Assembly: GCA_017618195.1 (NCBI GenBank)
Contig: JAFZUW010000046.1
Location: forward strand, 1 to 64,000
From: Lachnospiraceae bacterium
GTDB taxonomy: Bacteria > Bacillota > Clostridia > Lachnospirales > Lachnospiraceae
Length of the DNA: 64,000 nucleotides
Direction of reading: 5' to 3'
This document shows positions 16,612 to 26,242 of this stretch, piece by piece. The position numbers and the translations under genes are program-made. Under the pieces are notes generated by a model. The model was not told the DNA's origin, ran no database searches, and was given only the letters and a program-made list of their open reading frames with translations. The first letter of the stretch is position 1, and the number at the start of each line of letters is the position of its first letter.

Positions 16612-17871
16612 ATGAAGATCATTGATCGGATTCTGCCGGATTTTGAAATCCCGGCGGCGCTCGGCTGTCTTGCGGACGCCGAGGGCTGCGGGTCTGTTAT
16701 GAGCGGTCGCAGACCGTTCTTTTTTGATGTCGAGACGACCGGGCTGTCGCCCGTTTTCTGCTACATCTATCTGATCGGATGCCTGACCGAAACGCCCGAA
16801 GGCGTCCGCTTCCGCCAATGGTTCGCGGAAAATGCGGACGAAGAGCCCGCCGTGCTCACCGCCTTCTGCCGGGCTCTCACGGATGAGCACGTGCTTGTCC
16901 ACTACAACGGCTCGACCTTCGACATTCCGTTTGTAACCGCAAGGCTTCACCGCCACAAGCTTCCGTATACGATTCCCGAAAAGGAACAGACCGTGGACCT
17001 GTACCGGCGCCTGTCTCCGTGTAAGGCGCTGTTCGGTCTTGTGAACCGCAAGCAGCCGTCCTTAGAGGTTCCGGCAGGTTTTGACCGGACCGACCCGTAT
17101 GACGGCGGAACGCTTGTGTCGTTTTATTCCGAATATGTCGCGAGATGCCGCTTCGATACAGCCCGCGCGGAGGAGCTTTCGGATGCGCTTCTGTTACATA
17201 ACCACGATGACATTCTGGGGCTTGCGAAGCTGCCTTCGCTCCTTCCGTACTGCCTGTTCGGAAGCGTTCCGTTTACGGAGGTTTCCACGGAGGAAAAGGA
17301 CGGGTGCGTGACATTTGCCGCGACGCTTCCGTATGCATTTCCGAAGGCCGTCCGCAAGGTGTGTCCGCTTCCCGATGTTCCGGCGGAATGCGCGCCTGCT
17401 AAGCCCGGCAGCGGGGCGGATTGCTCCGTATATCCCGGCGAAGGAAAGACTGACGGCTCCGTTTGCAACGTCGGAAGCGCTGATGATGCTTTAGACTCCG
17501 ACGCTCCGGACGGTTATTTCGCCGACCTTCTGCTTTCCGGCAATACGGTGCGGCTTTCGCTGCCGGTTTACAGCATGAACGCGTATTACTATTTTCCGAA
17601 TTACAAGGATTATTACTATCTTCCGTACGAGAATAAGGCGGTTCACAAGAGCCTTGCGTCGTGCGTCGAGAAGGACTACCGGAAGCCCGCCACGCGTGAG
17701 ACCGCGAGACAGCAGAAAAGCGGCAGTTTCCTGCCGCAGCTTAACGAGCGGATCGGCCCCGTGTTCCGGTTCCGTCCGAATGATGAATTGTGTTTCTTTG
17801 AAAAGCGTGAACTCGATCAAGAAGCCGCGGATAAGTATGTGCGCGACTGGTACGAATACATCATGGAGTAA
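16612..17871 (+). CDS. YprB-like ribonuclease H-fold exonuclease
   Basis: 419 residues from ATG 16612, which follows GAGGAGG by 8 bases; an upstream in-frame start is unlikely. The central domain has DEDD-type 3'-5' exonuclease motifs: FFFDVETTGLSP (Asp39, Glu41), VHYNGSTFDIPFV (Asp about 104) and a later LLHNHDDILGLAKL. This matches the YprB/ribonuclease-H-like family of Firmicutes. Substrate is probably nucleic acid but not known. A variable Cys/Asp-rich stretch separates the nuclease domain from a C-terminal region with aromatic residues. It is monocistronic with its own promoter and terminator. Confidence 0.8.
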   Translation: MKIIDRILPDFEIPAALGCLADAEGCGSVMSGRRPFFFDVETTGLSPVFCYIYLIGCLTETPEGVRFRQWFAENADEEPAVLTAFCRALTDEHVLVHYNGSTFDIPFVTARLHRHKLPYTIPEKEQTVDLYRRLSPCKALFGLVNRKQPSLEVPAGFDRTDPYDGGTLVSFYSEYVARCRFDTARAEELSDALLLHNHDDILGLAKLPSLLPYCLFGSVPFTEVSTEEKDGCVTFAATLPYAFPKAVRKVCPLPDVPAECAPAKPGSGADCSVYPGEGKTDGSVCNVGSADDALDSDAPDGYFADLLLSGNTVRLSLPVYSMNAYYYFPNYKDYYYLPYENKAVHKSLASCVEKDYRKPATRETARQQKSGSFLPQLNERIGPVFRFRPNDELCFFEKRELDQEAADKYVRDWYEYIME

Positions 17872-17879
17872 GCAAAAGA

Positions 17880-17904
17880 CGCTCCGGAGAACACTCTCCG
17901 AAGC
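17880..17904 (+). terminator. Intrinsic terminator after the YprB-like gene
   Basis: CGCTCCGGAGA (17880-17890) pairs with TCTCCGAAGCG (17894-17904, one mismatch), followed by a moderately T-rich tail on the plus strand. Confidence 0.6.
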
Positions 17905-17998
17905 GCCTTATTCTTTGTGTTGTTACCGAGCCACGTGCCCGGAGCACCTGAATCCGTTTTCTATACACACCACCGCGAATGCAGTGCTCGTGTGTGTC

Positions 17999-18940
17999 TT
18001 ACAGCGCTGCGAATATATCCATGTTCCGGATCGTTCCGTCCGCGATATGGTCGTTAACGGAAAATGCGTGCTTCTGCAGGTCCGCGCACACCGCGTCGGT
18101 CAGGTTCTGATCCTGCAGCTCGCAGATGATCCGCGCCGCGATGTCCTCGGCGGTTTCCAGCTTTGAGGGAGCCTCCGCAGGCGTATTTCCGGTCGAGATC
18201 AGCCGGTACAGACGGTCCGTAAGTTCCGACAGTACGGGCAGCTCGGACAGTGCGCGGTAGCTCCATTTATAGTAAGGCATATAGCGGCCGTTGATCAGAA
18301 ACGCCGCGTGTCTCGCCTGCTTCTCAAACTCGATCAGGCAAAGCTGTGCGCCGCGCTCGTCCCCGCGCTCCACAAGCCTTTGATAATTGTACTGGCCGGT
18401 CTGCGACATCATCAGAAGGCAGGCTGCAAGTTTCTTAAGCCGGATCGGTTCGGGCATTGTTCCGATCCGTTCGCGGATACGCGTAAACGCTCCGTCTCCG
18501 TCATAGAAAAGCTCCCCGTCGCACACCTCTAAAAGCGACTGTTCGGGTATCGCGAACCACTCCGAAACCGTCAGCGTCTCGGTCGCTTTGCCGATTGTGC
18601 GGACCAAGAATTCCTCGCGCCTCACGACGCCGTGACGAGGTCCTCCCGCAGGTTTCAAGCCGTTCTTCCCGAACCCCTCGAATTCCTTCGGGAGCTTCGA
18701 ATAAGCGCGTTCCAGAAGGAACTCCGAGCGGCGGTCCACAACATCCTCCCCGGGCAGGAATATACTGAATCCGGGCTCGAAATCATGATCCTTTGACAGG
18801 TCGTCATCGTAACCCATGCATTCGCTTCCCTGTCCGACAAGCCCGACCGCGATGTGCGGCAGGATCTCCGCGAAGTTCTCCCGAAGCATCGGCTCACCGA
18901 ACGCCTCATAATATTTCCTTGACAGCTCCAAGCCTTTCAT
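17999..18940 (-). CDS. DUF4037 nucleotidyltransferase-like protein
   Basis: 313 residues. The N-terminal part carries VGLVGQGSECMGYDDDLSKDHDFEPGF, the hallmark of DUF4037 proteins. The G-S-E and D-D-x-S-x-D-H-D motifs look like a nucleotidyltransferase active site with metal-binding acids. Helical C-terminal half. It overlaps the upstream TPR gene by 35 bases, so the two proteins are made together. The substrate is unknown; transfer of a nucleotide or a related small-molecule modification is an inference from the fold only. Confidence 0.78.
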   Translation of the reverse strand: MKGLELSRKYYEAFGEPMLRENFAEILPHIAVGLVGQGSECMGYDDDLSKDHDFEPGFSIFLPGEDVVDRRSEFLLERAYSKLPKEFEGFGKNGLKPAGGPRHGVVRREEFLVRTIGKATETLTVSEWFAIPEQSLLEVCDGELFYDGDGAFTRIRERIGTMPEPIRLKKLAACLLMMSQTGQYNYQRLVERGDERGAQLCLIEFEKQARHAAFLINGRYMPYYKWSYRALSELPVLSELTDRLYRLISTGNTPAEAPSKLETAEDIAARIICELQDQNLTDAVCADLQKHAFSVNDHIADGTIRNMDIFAAL

Positions 18941-19679
18941 AAATCTCCTCCGAGCGTTTCATAAGCAGATTCTTCTCCGCGAACCATCCGTAATAGGCGA
19001 AGGTCGGTGCACATTTGTCGAAGACAAATGCCAGATATCCCTCCTCCGTCTTTCCGTCGGCCTCAGCAAGCTTCTCCTGTGCCTTCGTAAGGCACGTATC
19101 AATGCTTTCCTGCGCTTTTTCGATGCCGTCGCGGGCTTCATACATACCGGTCATGTTCAGGTAGGTTATCGCCTCTTCGGGCTCATTGCCGGCCGTCTTA
19201 CCGAGTATCGAAAGCGCCTTTTCGCAAAGCTCCAGCGCCTCGTCATAACGCTTAAGATCCGTAAGCGCGGAACTCATGTTGTTATAAAGCCCCGCAAGCC
19301 TGCGGTCGTCCGGCGGGAGCAGTTCCTCATAGACGAAGCTTGCCTCTTCGAAAAACGGAACCGCCTCTTCGCTCTGTCCGAACGCCTTATACACGGTTCC
19401 CGCATTGAGAAGCGCCGTGGCGCCTTCCACGCTCATGCGGCGGTTCCTGCTGTCGAGATACGAAAGCATCCGCTCGACTGCTGCCATCGCATCGTCCCTG
19501 CGCCCGAGCTTACGGTACAGCCCCATCTGCTCGTTAACGGCAAGGTAATAGACGCGGTCGTCCCCGGAAGCCCTGCCTTCCTTTTCCCAATACTTAAGAA
19601 GGCGCTCCGCTTCCGCATATTCCTTCCGCGCAAACAGGCTGTCCAGTTTGGTTATGATTCTTCCGATATCGGCGTTCAT
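18906..19679 (-). CDS. Tetratricopeptide repeat protein
   Basis: 257 residues starting at ATG 19679, supported by AAAGAGG 6-7 bases upstream. A longer frame exists upstream but lacks a site. At least four TPR-like helical pairs are visible, such as EEAVPFFEEASFVYEELLPPDDRRLAGLYNNMSSALTDL read in segments and YDEALELCEKALSIL. It probably acts as a scaffold. The stop codon lies inside the DUF4037 gene, and the tight coupling suggests a physical partnership. Function otherwise unknown. Confidence 0.78.
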   Translation of the reverse strand: MNADIGRIITKLDSLFARKEYAEAERLLKYWEKEGRASGDDRVYYLAVNEQMGLYRKLGRRDDAMAAVERMLSYLDSRNRRMSVEGATALLNAGTVYKAFGQSEEAVPFFEEASFVYEELLPPDDRRLAGLYNNMSSALTDLKRYDEALELCEKALSILGKTAGNEPEEAITYLNMTGMYEARDGIEKAQESIDTCLTKAQEKLAEADGKTEEGYLAFVFDKCAPTFAYYGWFAEKNLLMKRSEEIYERLGAVKEIL

Positions 19680-19772
19680 ATAATCCTCTTTCGATGGTAT
19701 TATGCGTTTCTTAAAACCGCCTGAAGGTGCCCGGATCACCGGTTTGTGCGGCACCCGGCTGCGGGTATTTTT

Positions 19773-21077
19773 CTAATTCAGCGGCACCTGAATCGCCTCA
19801 TACGTGATCGTCGTTTTTGACTGGTAGCTTCGGTCGCTCTCATCGGTCGTAAAAATCTCCGTGAGATTGCCTGCATCATCATACTGATAGCGGATGTCCT
19901 CTTCGTCCCAGCGTGAAATATGATAATAATGAACCGGGCGCCCGTTATCATCGTATTCGACATATGCGAGCTTATGCTCCTCGCTGCCCGCAATTCCGTA
20001 GATAGCCAGCGCGTTACCGTCCCGATCGGTTTCGAAGCGGTAATTATCGTAAAATGATGCATCCCATGATGAAATCTGCGGCGGATTGGATTCGCCCGTA
20101 TCAAGGGCAAAACTTTTACTGCCCCTGCCTCCTACCGGATCATTGATAACATCGAGGTTCTCCCATCTTCCGGCGCTTGTGTACTCGTAGTCATAGACCC
20201 AGCGAATGCTGTCCGCCTCATCGGAATATGTCTCCTGCTTCAAAAGCCGGCCGTCTTTATATGTCTTGATATCATAGTTGGTAATCCGTCCGGAATATAC
20301 TTCCAAATCTTTGGAACGTCTCGTCCGAATAACGGTCCCGTCCTCCCGGTAGGCATACTCATCCTCAAACGCGATCTCCATATCATCGGACTGTCCCTGA
20401 TAATAGATGTAGGAAGCCTTTTCGATCCTTCCCTCCGCGTCAAATGTGAACTCCGCTTCCTCGCGGGGATTCACGCAGACTATCTTCTTCCAATAACCGT
20501 TCTCATCATAGGTCAGCGTTACGTTGCTCCCGTTCGAGTCCGAAACGGTATGCCCGTACGGCAGTTCATACGTCCTGCCGGTCTCCGTCTTCTCCGGATT
20601 TCCGTCCGGATCAAAATAAACGGTCTGCGTCTCCGTGATCAGTCCGCTCGGCTCATAGATGTAAGAAGAGTGATAATCCCTCCGCTCCTCTCCGTAATAG
20701 CTGAGTTCCTTCCGTGCAAGCCGCCCGAGCTCGTCATACGAATACTCCACCCTGCTGTAAAGCTTCGGCTCCGCATATGCACCGTCCGGCGTTTTCTCGG
20801 TCGACTGATACGTCTCTTCCTTCACCTTAACATAAATCGTGCGTGTTTCTTCCTTGGCTCCGCCGGTCGGTGTGGCCGAAGGCGTAACCGTTATATCCGT
20901 AACAACCTTGTCAGGTTCCTTCGTAACCTCTCCCGGGTTCTTTCCTTTGTTCTTCTTCGTAAACGAATGCACTAAAAGCACTGTCTCCGCACCGATTGCA
21001 ATCACGCACACGGACAGAATCAGGATGACAAATGTGCGCCGTTTCATCCGGATTCCTTTCTTCTTTACTGAACTCAT
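19773..21077 (-). CDS. Membrane-anchored YD-repeat-type surface protein A
   Basis: 434 residues. A basic N-terminus and one hydrophobic anchor (about 13-38) are followed by a Thr/Pro/Ser linker (TVTPSATPTGG). A long array of degenerate Tyr-Asp type units follows (YSYDELGRLARKE, LTYDENGYWKK, YQYDDAGNLTEIF), as in RHS/YD-repeat beta-structures, probably exposed outside the cell. AAGGGGG lies 5 bases before the ATG. It is related to the gene at 27080-28228 in anchor, linker and repeats. It starts only 20 bases after the toxin gene stop. No RHS core cleavage motif or toxin tip is present. Confidence 0.75.
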   Translation of the reverse strand: MSSVKKKGIRMKRRTFVILILSVCVIAIGAETVLLVHSFTKKNKGKNPGEVTKEPDKVVTDITVTPSATPTGGAKEETRTIYVKVKEETYQSTEKTPDGAYAEPKLYSRVEYSYDELGRLARKELSYYGEERRDYHSSYIYEPSGLITETQTVYFDPDGNPEKTETGRTYELPYGHTVSDSNGSNVTLTYDENGYWKKIVCVNPREEAEFTFDAEGRIEKASYIYYQGQSDDMEIAFEDEYAYREDGTVIRTRRSKDLEVYSGRITNYDIKTYKDGRLLKQETYSDEADSIRWVYDYEYTSAGRWENLDVINDPVGGRGSKSFALDTGESNPPQISSWDASFYDNYRFETDRDGNALAIYGIAGSEEHKLAYVEYDDNGRPVHYYHISRWDEEDIRYQYDDAGNLTEIFTTDESDRSYQSKTTITYEAIQVPLN

Positions 21078-21096
21078 TTTTCCCCCTTTATCTCAC

Positions 21097-22242
21097 TCAT
21101 AGCCAGTGCAAGGCCTTGTAATTTCCACTTATCAATCGTTCTAACATTGCCGATACCCCACCAGAATGAGTGAACGCTCCATGAATCTTAGTGGGAACAA
21201 ACAAAATATTCTTACAATCTGTAGATTCATGCAGAGTCAAGCCTTTAGTTTTAATAGCATTTGCCAAGTCTGTAGAAGTGCTGATCATACTCGGATCAAT
21301 TCCAACTTTTTCACAGAATTCCGCCCTAAAGTCTGCATCTATTTGTAACCTGTTCAAAATCGTGTTGAGCGCAATCTTCTGCCACTCGGCTCTAACCAAG
21401 GTGTTAAACTTTTTTCTATTCACAAAACCATCTTCTGACATTAGTTTTCCAATCGGGATATTCCCCAAAGCAGAAAAAAGTTCGTTCTCACTGAACTCCA
21501 CAACAAATTTAGAAACCGGAGAAAAATCCGGGGTCCCATCAACATATTCTATCCCATTCACACCATACTCATTAAGAGTTCTTGACAGATCTTCATTTCT
21601 ATGAGGGACTCTTAACGAATTATTAACTTCTCCGCTCCATTCCAAAGATGATGCCTTAAATCCTGCTCCTCCTATGCTTCCACCTGAACCTGACTGAATC
21701 GATGTTTCCTGTAATGAATGTCTTGCTTTTTTCATCAATAAGATATATTGATTCAGCCCATCATTCCCTTTTTTTATCAATCCGGACAATAAAAGGTATT
21801 GACTCTCAATTATATGTTTCAAAGTGCCCGCGCTGGCATCAAAGACATCTTTATACTGCATAAGAGCGTTTATCTTTCTTTCCACCGCGCGATAGTTTTC
21901 TTCTGCTAAATACACCTCCTGCCTAGCAATGGATAAACGCCCGGATGCACTCTGAAACCTGCTTACCACGTATGAATCGGCCTGTTCTCCTTGAGATTCA
22001 AGTGCTTTTCTAGCGCTCTCATATTCTTCCTGTGCTTCTCGTTCCCGACTTTCTGCGTCCTCAAGTTTCTCATAGCATTCCTGCTTTTGTTCCTCTAATT
22101 GTGCAAATAATCTCTCAAACTTTTCAACGCAATCAGAATATGTCACACTACTGCTTTCTTTTAAAGAATAGAGTTCTTTACTTACTGTTTCGGTTTCATG
22201 AATCAGTTCTTTTAAAGCCTCTTCTTTATATTCTACAATCAT
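21097..22242 (-). CDS. Polymorphic toxin with C-terminal HNH/WHH-type nuclease domain
   Basis: 381 residues. The first 170 or so are mostly charged helices predicted as coiled coil, then a Gly/Ser hinge (SGSGGSIGGAG). The C-terminal region contains GIEYVDGTPDFSP and then LTLHESTD, LFVPTKIHGAFTHSGG (His338, His354, His359, GlyGly). This matches HNH/Endo VII-fold nuclease toxins of the LHH/WHH group, where the first His and the His-x4-His-x-GG part form the metal centre. The start overlaps the upstream small gene by 4 bases. It is last in the WXG/ATPase operon, as expected for a secreted effector. No immunity gene is recognisable after it. Confidence 0.75.
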   Translation of the reverse strand: MIVEYKEEALKELIHETETVSKELYSLKESSSVTYSDCVEKFERLFAQLEEQKQECYEKLEDAESREREAQEEYESARKALESQGEQADSYVVSRFQSASGRLSIARQEVYLAEENYRAVERKINALMQYKDVFDASAGTLKHIIESQYLLLSGLIKKGNDGLNQYILLMKKARHSLQETSIQSGSGGSIGGAGFKASSLEWSGEVNNSLRVPHRNEDLSRTLNEYGVNGIEYVDGTPDFSPVSKFVVEFSENELFSALGNIPIGKLMSEDGFVNRKKFNTLVRAEWQKIALNTILNRLQIDADFRAEFCEKVGIDPSMISTSTDLANAIKTKGLTLHESTDCKNILFVPTKIHGAFTHSGGVSAMLERLISGNYKALHWL

Positions 22243-22520
22243 TTATTCTCTCCAAGAGCGACCCGGACTTTCTTTACCCGGCTCAAATACTCGCTCATAT
22301 CTATTATCACTGTTCTCAATTCCTTGTAACCATTAGCTATTTCACCCTTCATGGTCATTACAGAACGTGCAATTGCTCCATAATCATCTCCTAAAGCCTC
22401 CTTTAGGCTACCGTTTCTTTGGTCTATTTCCTCAATACGTTTATGTATTTCAACCATACATTTATACATCTGCTCACTTAATACCCGGCAGCCATTTTCA
22501 TTCACAAAAAACTCACCCAT
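22239..22520 (-). CDS. Small helical protein of the secretion-type operon (93 aa)
   Basis: Two long amphipathic helices separated by a short turn (LGDDYGAIA) give the size and shape of WXG100/Lap-type partner proteins, although no Trp-x-Gly turn is present. No signal peptide or membrane segment. It overlaps the toxin start by 4 bases, so it is translated in a fixed ratio to the toxin. It may be a toxin-delivery partner by analogy with LXG effector loci. No direct homologue recognised. Confidence 0.65.
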   Translation of the reverse strand: MGEFFVNENGCRVLSEQMYKCMVEIHKRIEEIDQRNGSLKEALGDDYGAIARSVMTMKGEIANGYKELRTVIIDMSEYLSRVKKVRVALGENK

Positions 22521-22568
22521 GCATTTAATCCTCCATTCTAAACATAAACCATTGCAGCAAACAGCAAA

Positions 22569-22838
22569 TCATCTGTGGAATACCTGTTCAGCTTCTTCAA
22601 CACGTTTCTTTGCCAATACCAATCTTTTCGATGCATCCTCCGCAATCGGAACACTTTTCATAATATTCTCAACGCAATCTTGAAGCCTACGTGCCGCAGA
22701 CCGGCCACTTTCCTGATCCAAACACTGCGTTGCAACGGATAATAATTCTTCCATATTCCCGCAAAGTGAACGTATTTCGTTACATTTTGTTTCCAAAAAA
22801 TCCGCATATTCTCCCATTTTACCAGTATCTAAATTCAT
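22569..22838 (-). CDS. Small helical protein of the secretion-type operon (89 aa)
   Basis: The start at ATG 22838 is supported by AGGAGG 7 bases upstream; an in-frame start 30 bases earlier would include the site. The protein is nearly all helix with a central QESGRSAARRL turn, a WXG100-like helical hairpin without Trp. It begins 11 bases after the ATPase stop. As with the 93-residue neighbour, a chaperone or co-secreted partner role is inferred from position, size and fold. Confidence 0.65.
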   Translation of the reverse strand: MNLDTGKMGEYADFLETKCNEIRSLCGNMEELLSVATQCLDQESGRSAARRLQDCVENIMKSVPIAEDASKRLVLAKKRVEEAEQVFHR

Positions 22839-22849
22839 AAAACGTCCTC

Positions 22850-25800
22850 CTATTCTTTGTTCAAACAAAACGGCAACAGTTTCATCACTTCTTTTCCACC
22901 GTTTCCATAAACAGCAAATTGTCCAATCCTACTCTGGAATGATGACGTTCCAAGGTAGAAAGTACAATCTTCAGAAGTCATATCAAACGCAATTCTATGA
23001 CGACACATATCACCTACCCCTATGTCTTTTTTGAACAATCGATATCCTGTAGCCTCTACTACACACCTAATACCTGTTCTTGTCCCTAAAGAGAATAATT
23101 CTCGGATAATTGGCATGGCATCAAATTCTTCACTCTCATCATCACTATCGCCATTATTCATTCCCGTTCCCAATTCATCATCCTGCTCCAGATAAACGTT
23201 CATGTCATCTCCTTCCAGGAAATCCGAGAAGTTAACTCCTCCTATACTTGTCTGACGTTTTGCTCTATTGTCCTTCTTTACCAAGCGACTCATCTCTACA
23301 CTAGTTATCTCTAGTCCAATGAAAAGACATAAAGTGTTGCTTTTATCAGCATTTGTTTTTGTTCTCATCCGCTTTTCAAGCTCAGTAAGTTTCTTGCACC
23401 ACTCCTCAATCGAAATCATCAATTCAACATTGGGGCTATCGCTACACGATTTAGAAATCTCCTCTCCATATTCGCTCATAACATCAGAGTATTCCGCAGC
23501 AAAAACGCACAATCTATATGCACGGTATTTACAACTATGGATAATTGACATAATCAATTCATATCGTTGATGTGTATTTCCTCCAACAATGCTTAAGTTT
23601 TCATCTGGCTGCCTACCCAAATCAAGGTTAAAACAAGGTTTCAAAGTTGCAGGACGGCCCAGATATAAGCGTATATTAGCATCAGGCAGTTTTTCGCTGG
23701 AATCAAGCGCTCGAATATAGGAATCATCCCACTCAACCTGCCCGCGTGTATTAACAAAAAGCAAATCCTCTTCATCAAAGAGTCCTTTATACTTTTCTCG
23801 TAATTTTTTGCTGATTGCAACTATATCATCATTTGTCGCAAGAAGAGCTTTAAACTTTTCTAATCGGATATCAGTCATCTCACCACGAGGATTTCGTACA
23901 TACACCTTCATAATAAAATCCCCTTGGCTCATTATTGTAATAGTCTTTTGCAAACCATCCGAATACAAAGCTCTATCAGCTTCCAGGGTTTCCTTTATTT
24001 CTTGAGGGGAAGCTTCATTTCGCATGGCAATTCTGAGTCCGATCTGGTCACGAGCTTTAGGAGTCAATCCTCCCAGACCTTTACTGAAAGATTGGTCGGC
24101 CAGAAGGAAATTAATACCTGCAGACTTCGATTCACTAACCAAGTTTTCCAGTTCTGTTTTATACTTAATATTATCAGCGACACTTTGACTCATCTCATGG
24201 AACTCGTCAACTATAATAAATAACCGTTTAATGTGCTCGTAGCCCGGTTCGCCTTTATGTTTCCAATAATCCTCCAGACTAACGACAGAAAACACGTTCA
24301 TGAGTCGGGTTCTTCTGTCTAATTCTTCTTTTGCCGAATCCAACAAACTATATGTAAAATCAGGATCTTTGCTCATGCCGATAAGTTTGATATGCGGCAT
24401 TATATTATTCTTATACAAAAAGAATTCTGTCTGTTTATAATCCACCAACCAAATTTCCAAATCTCTAGGATCATAGTGCATACAAGCACTCAAAATTACT
24501 GTATGCAACAGGGTTGATTTACCACTATTTGTTCCGCCTGAAATGAAACCGTGTATGCTTCCCGCTCCGCCAAGTTCCAAATTTACCACTCTTTTTCTGC
24601 TGTCTAAAGCCATCGGAATAGTAAGACCTCTCGATGGAGCAGCATGAGTTACTACTTCTTTTCTAAACACATGCCTTATTGCATTATCCACAAAATCTTC
24701 CTCATTGTAAAATTTTGTCAATGCAGTCATGAAGCTATCGATTTCAGCATCTGATGGTCCCGCGCACTCTTGCCTCATCGGAAAGCGAATACTTCCCTGT
24801 TCATATATTTGTTTTTCGCAGTCTATATGCAATACGCGCATTCTGGAATAGGAATTAACCATCCGGTTAATTTCGTTGTAACCATTTTTGTTAGTAACCA
24901 AAACAAACGAATAACCCGCGGATTGCGCATTCACAAATAATTCTTTATAATCATGTTCCAAACGTGAATCAATTTTATCCGGGAATCCAAAATCAATAAC
25001 CCAGGTAAATGGGAAATCATATGCCCCCTCTTCTCGGTTATAGTCAAATAAGGATTGACTCTTTCCTGCTGTGTACTTTATGATTTCCGCCAAACGATTA
25101 CGTAAATATTCGCGCCGTTCTCCACAAGAAACAACCACGTTAGATCCTGAATTCTCACTGGTAAACAAATCAAAATTTATATCTGTTGTTCCAACATTGG
25201 TGATATCCACTAATCGTCCTAAACTATCACCCTTATGCAATGAATCAAATACAGAATAACTGCAGACTTCCGGCGGAATAGTTTTAATCATCCTCGCCAA
25301 CAATCTACGCACGATTCCTTTTGCCCTGCTTTTCTTCGAGTTAATATCCTCCTCTTCAGCAGTAATAACAACCACATTGCTAGCAAATAGATTTAACCAC
25401 AGCGGCATAGAGAAAGACGAACACTGGCCAGTTTTTCCTGGCCCTATCGAAACGCTGCCGATATAGACCCCACTAGGTATTCCTTCAGGAATACTGTACT
25501 GATCCCAACGCTGATAGAATGATTTTGCCTCCTTTTGTTTTTCCTCAATGTCGTTATAAAACCCTACAACCTCATTTGAATTGCAATAACTCTCTAACAA
25601 ATCAAGGTAGCGTTTTTTCTCTTCCTCCCATTCTTTATCAAGTTCTAGATTCATACTTTCAAAATCATTTTTTCTTTTACTATCTATCTCTTGACAACGA
25701 ATCTTTATTTCAGTGCGCTCCGATTCCAGCTCGGTTTTTGCATCTTCAATTCTGCAATAGCAGTAATAACACGTATCTAAAACCTTCTGATTAAAATGCA

Positions 25801-26242
25801 GAATCATTTTCCCCTTAGAGGAATACTTCCCTATTCTAAGTAATCGTTTTACCCACGCCCAAAAACCGTTTGCGAGAATCCTGTCCACGATGGATTGCAA
25901 TTCTTCAATACTTGTCAATTCCTCAACCGGCTTATAGTTTGAATCCAGATATGTTTGAATAATCAATTGCATCTTCCGAGGTCTAATCGATCCCCTCAAC
26001 CCCTGAACAGAATTAACCATCTCTTTCCATTTTTGAATGATGCCATTTGTATCATTTTCATTCTTCTCCCATTCTTGTGCCCTGGTCTTGTCCGATTTTT
26101 CAGAAAGTCCGCTGAAATGTGTTTTTAATCCTTCTTTCGCATTATTGTAATTTGTCCTCGCATCGGATAGTTTCCGTTTATACTCTTCTCTCGTTGCATC
26201 AATCTTTTTCGCCTGATCTTCAATTCTCTTTAGTTCAAACAT
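22850..26242 (-). CDS. FtsK/SpoIIIE-like ATPase with three ATPase lobes, no membrane segment
   Basis: 1130 residues. A helical coiled-coil region (1-240) has no clear transmembrane segment. Lobe 1 (about 265-500) resembles an FtsK domain (RRLLARMIKTIPPEV, then VFD) but lacks a P-loop. Lobe 2 has Walker A GGTNSGKST (about 563-571) and Walker B LFIIVDEFHEM (about 670-680) with the downstream LLADQS. Lobe 3 (about 880-1120) has a degraded P-loop, GGNTHQRY. Three lobes recall EssC/EccC of type VII secretion, but FHA and membrane parts are missing. It overlaps the WXG-like gene by 8 bases. It could energise effector export or be a cytosolic FtsK relative. Confidence 0.8.
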   Translation of the reverse strand: MFELKRIEDQAKKIDATREEYKRKLSDARTNYNNAKEGLKTHFSGLSEKSDKTRAQEWEKNENDTNGIIQKWKEMVNSVQGLRGSIRPRKMQLIIQTYLDSNYKPVEELTSIEELQSIVDRILANGFWAWVKRLLRIGKYSSKGKMILHFNQKVLDTCYYCYCRIEDAKTELESERTEIKIRCQEIDSKRKNDFESMNLELDKEWEEEKKRYLDLLESYCNSNEVVGFYNDIEEKQKEAKSFYQRWDQYSIPEGIPSGVYIGSVSIGPGKTGQCSSFSMPLWLNLFASNVVVITAEEEDINSKKSRAKGIVRRLLARMIKTIPPEVCSYSVFDSLHKGDSLGRLVDITNVGTTDINFDLFTSENSGSNVVVSCGERREYLRNRLAEIIKYTAGKSQSLFDYNREEGAYDFPFTWVIDFGFPDKIDSRLEHDYKELFVNAQSAGYSFVLVTNKNGYNEINRMVNSYSRMRVLHIDCEKQIYEQGSIRFPMRQECAGPSDAEIDSFMTALTKFYNEEDFVDNAIRHVFRKEVVTHAAPSRGLTIPMALDSRKRVVNLELGGAGSIHGFISGGTNSGKSTLLHTVILSACMHYDPRDLEIWLVDYKQTEFFLYKNNIMPHIKLIGMSKDPDFTYSLLDSAKEELDRRTRLMNVFSVVSLEDYWKHKGEPGYEHIKRLFIIVDEFHEMSQSVADNIKYKTELENLVSESKSAGINFLLADQSFSKGLGGLTPKARDQIGLRIAMRNEASPQEIKETLEADRALYSDGLQKTITIMSQGDFIMKVYVRNPRGEMTDIRLEKFKALLATNDDIVAISKKLREKYKGLFDEEDLLFVNTRGQVEWDDSYIRALDSSEKLPDANIRLYLGRPATLKPCFNLDLGRQPDENLSIVGGNTHQRYELIMSIIHSCKYRAYRLCVFAAEYSDVMSEYGEEISKSCSDSPNVELMISIEEWCKKLTELEKRMRTKTNADKSNTLCLFIGLEITSVEMSRLVKKDNRAKRQTSIGGVNFSDFLEGDDMNVYLEQDDELGTGMNNGDSDDESEEFDAMPIIRELFSLGTRTGIRCVVEATGYRLFKKDIGVGDMCRHRIAFDMTSEDCTFYLGTSSFQSRIGQFAVYGNGGKEVMKLLPFCLNKE

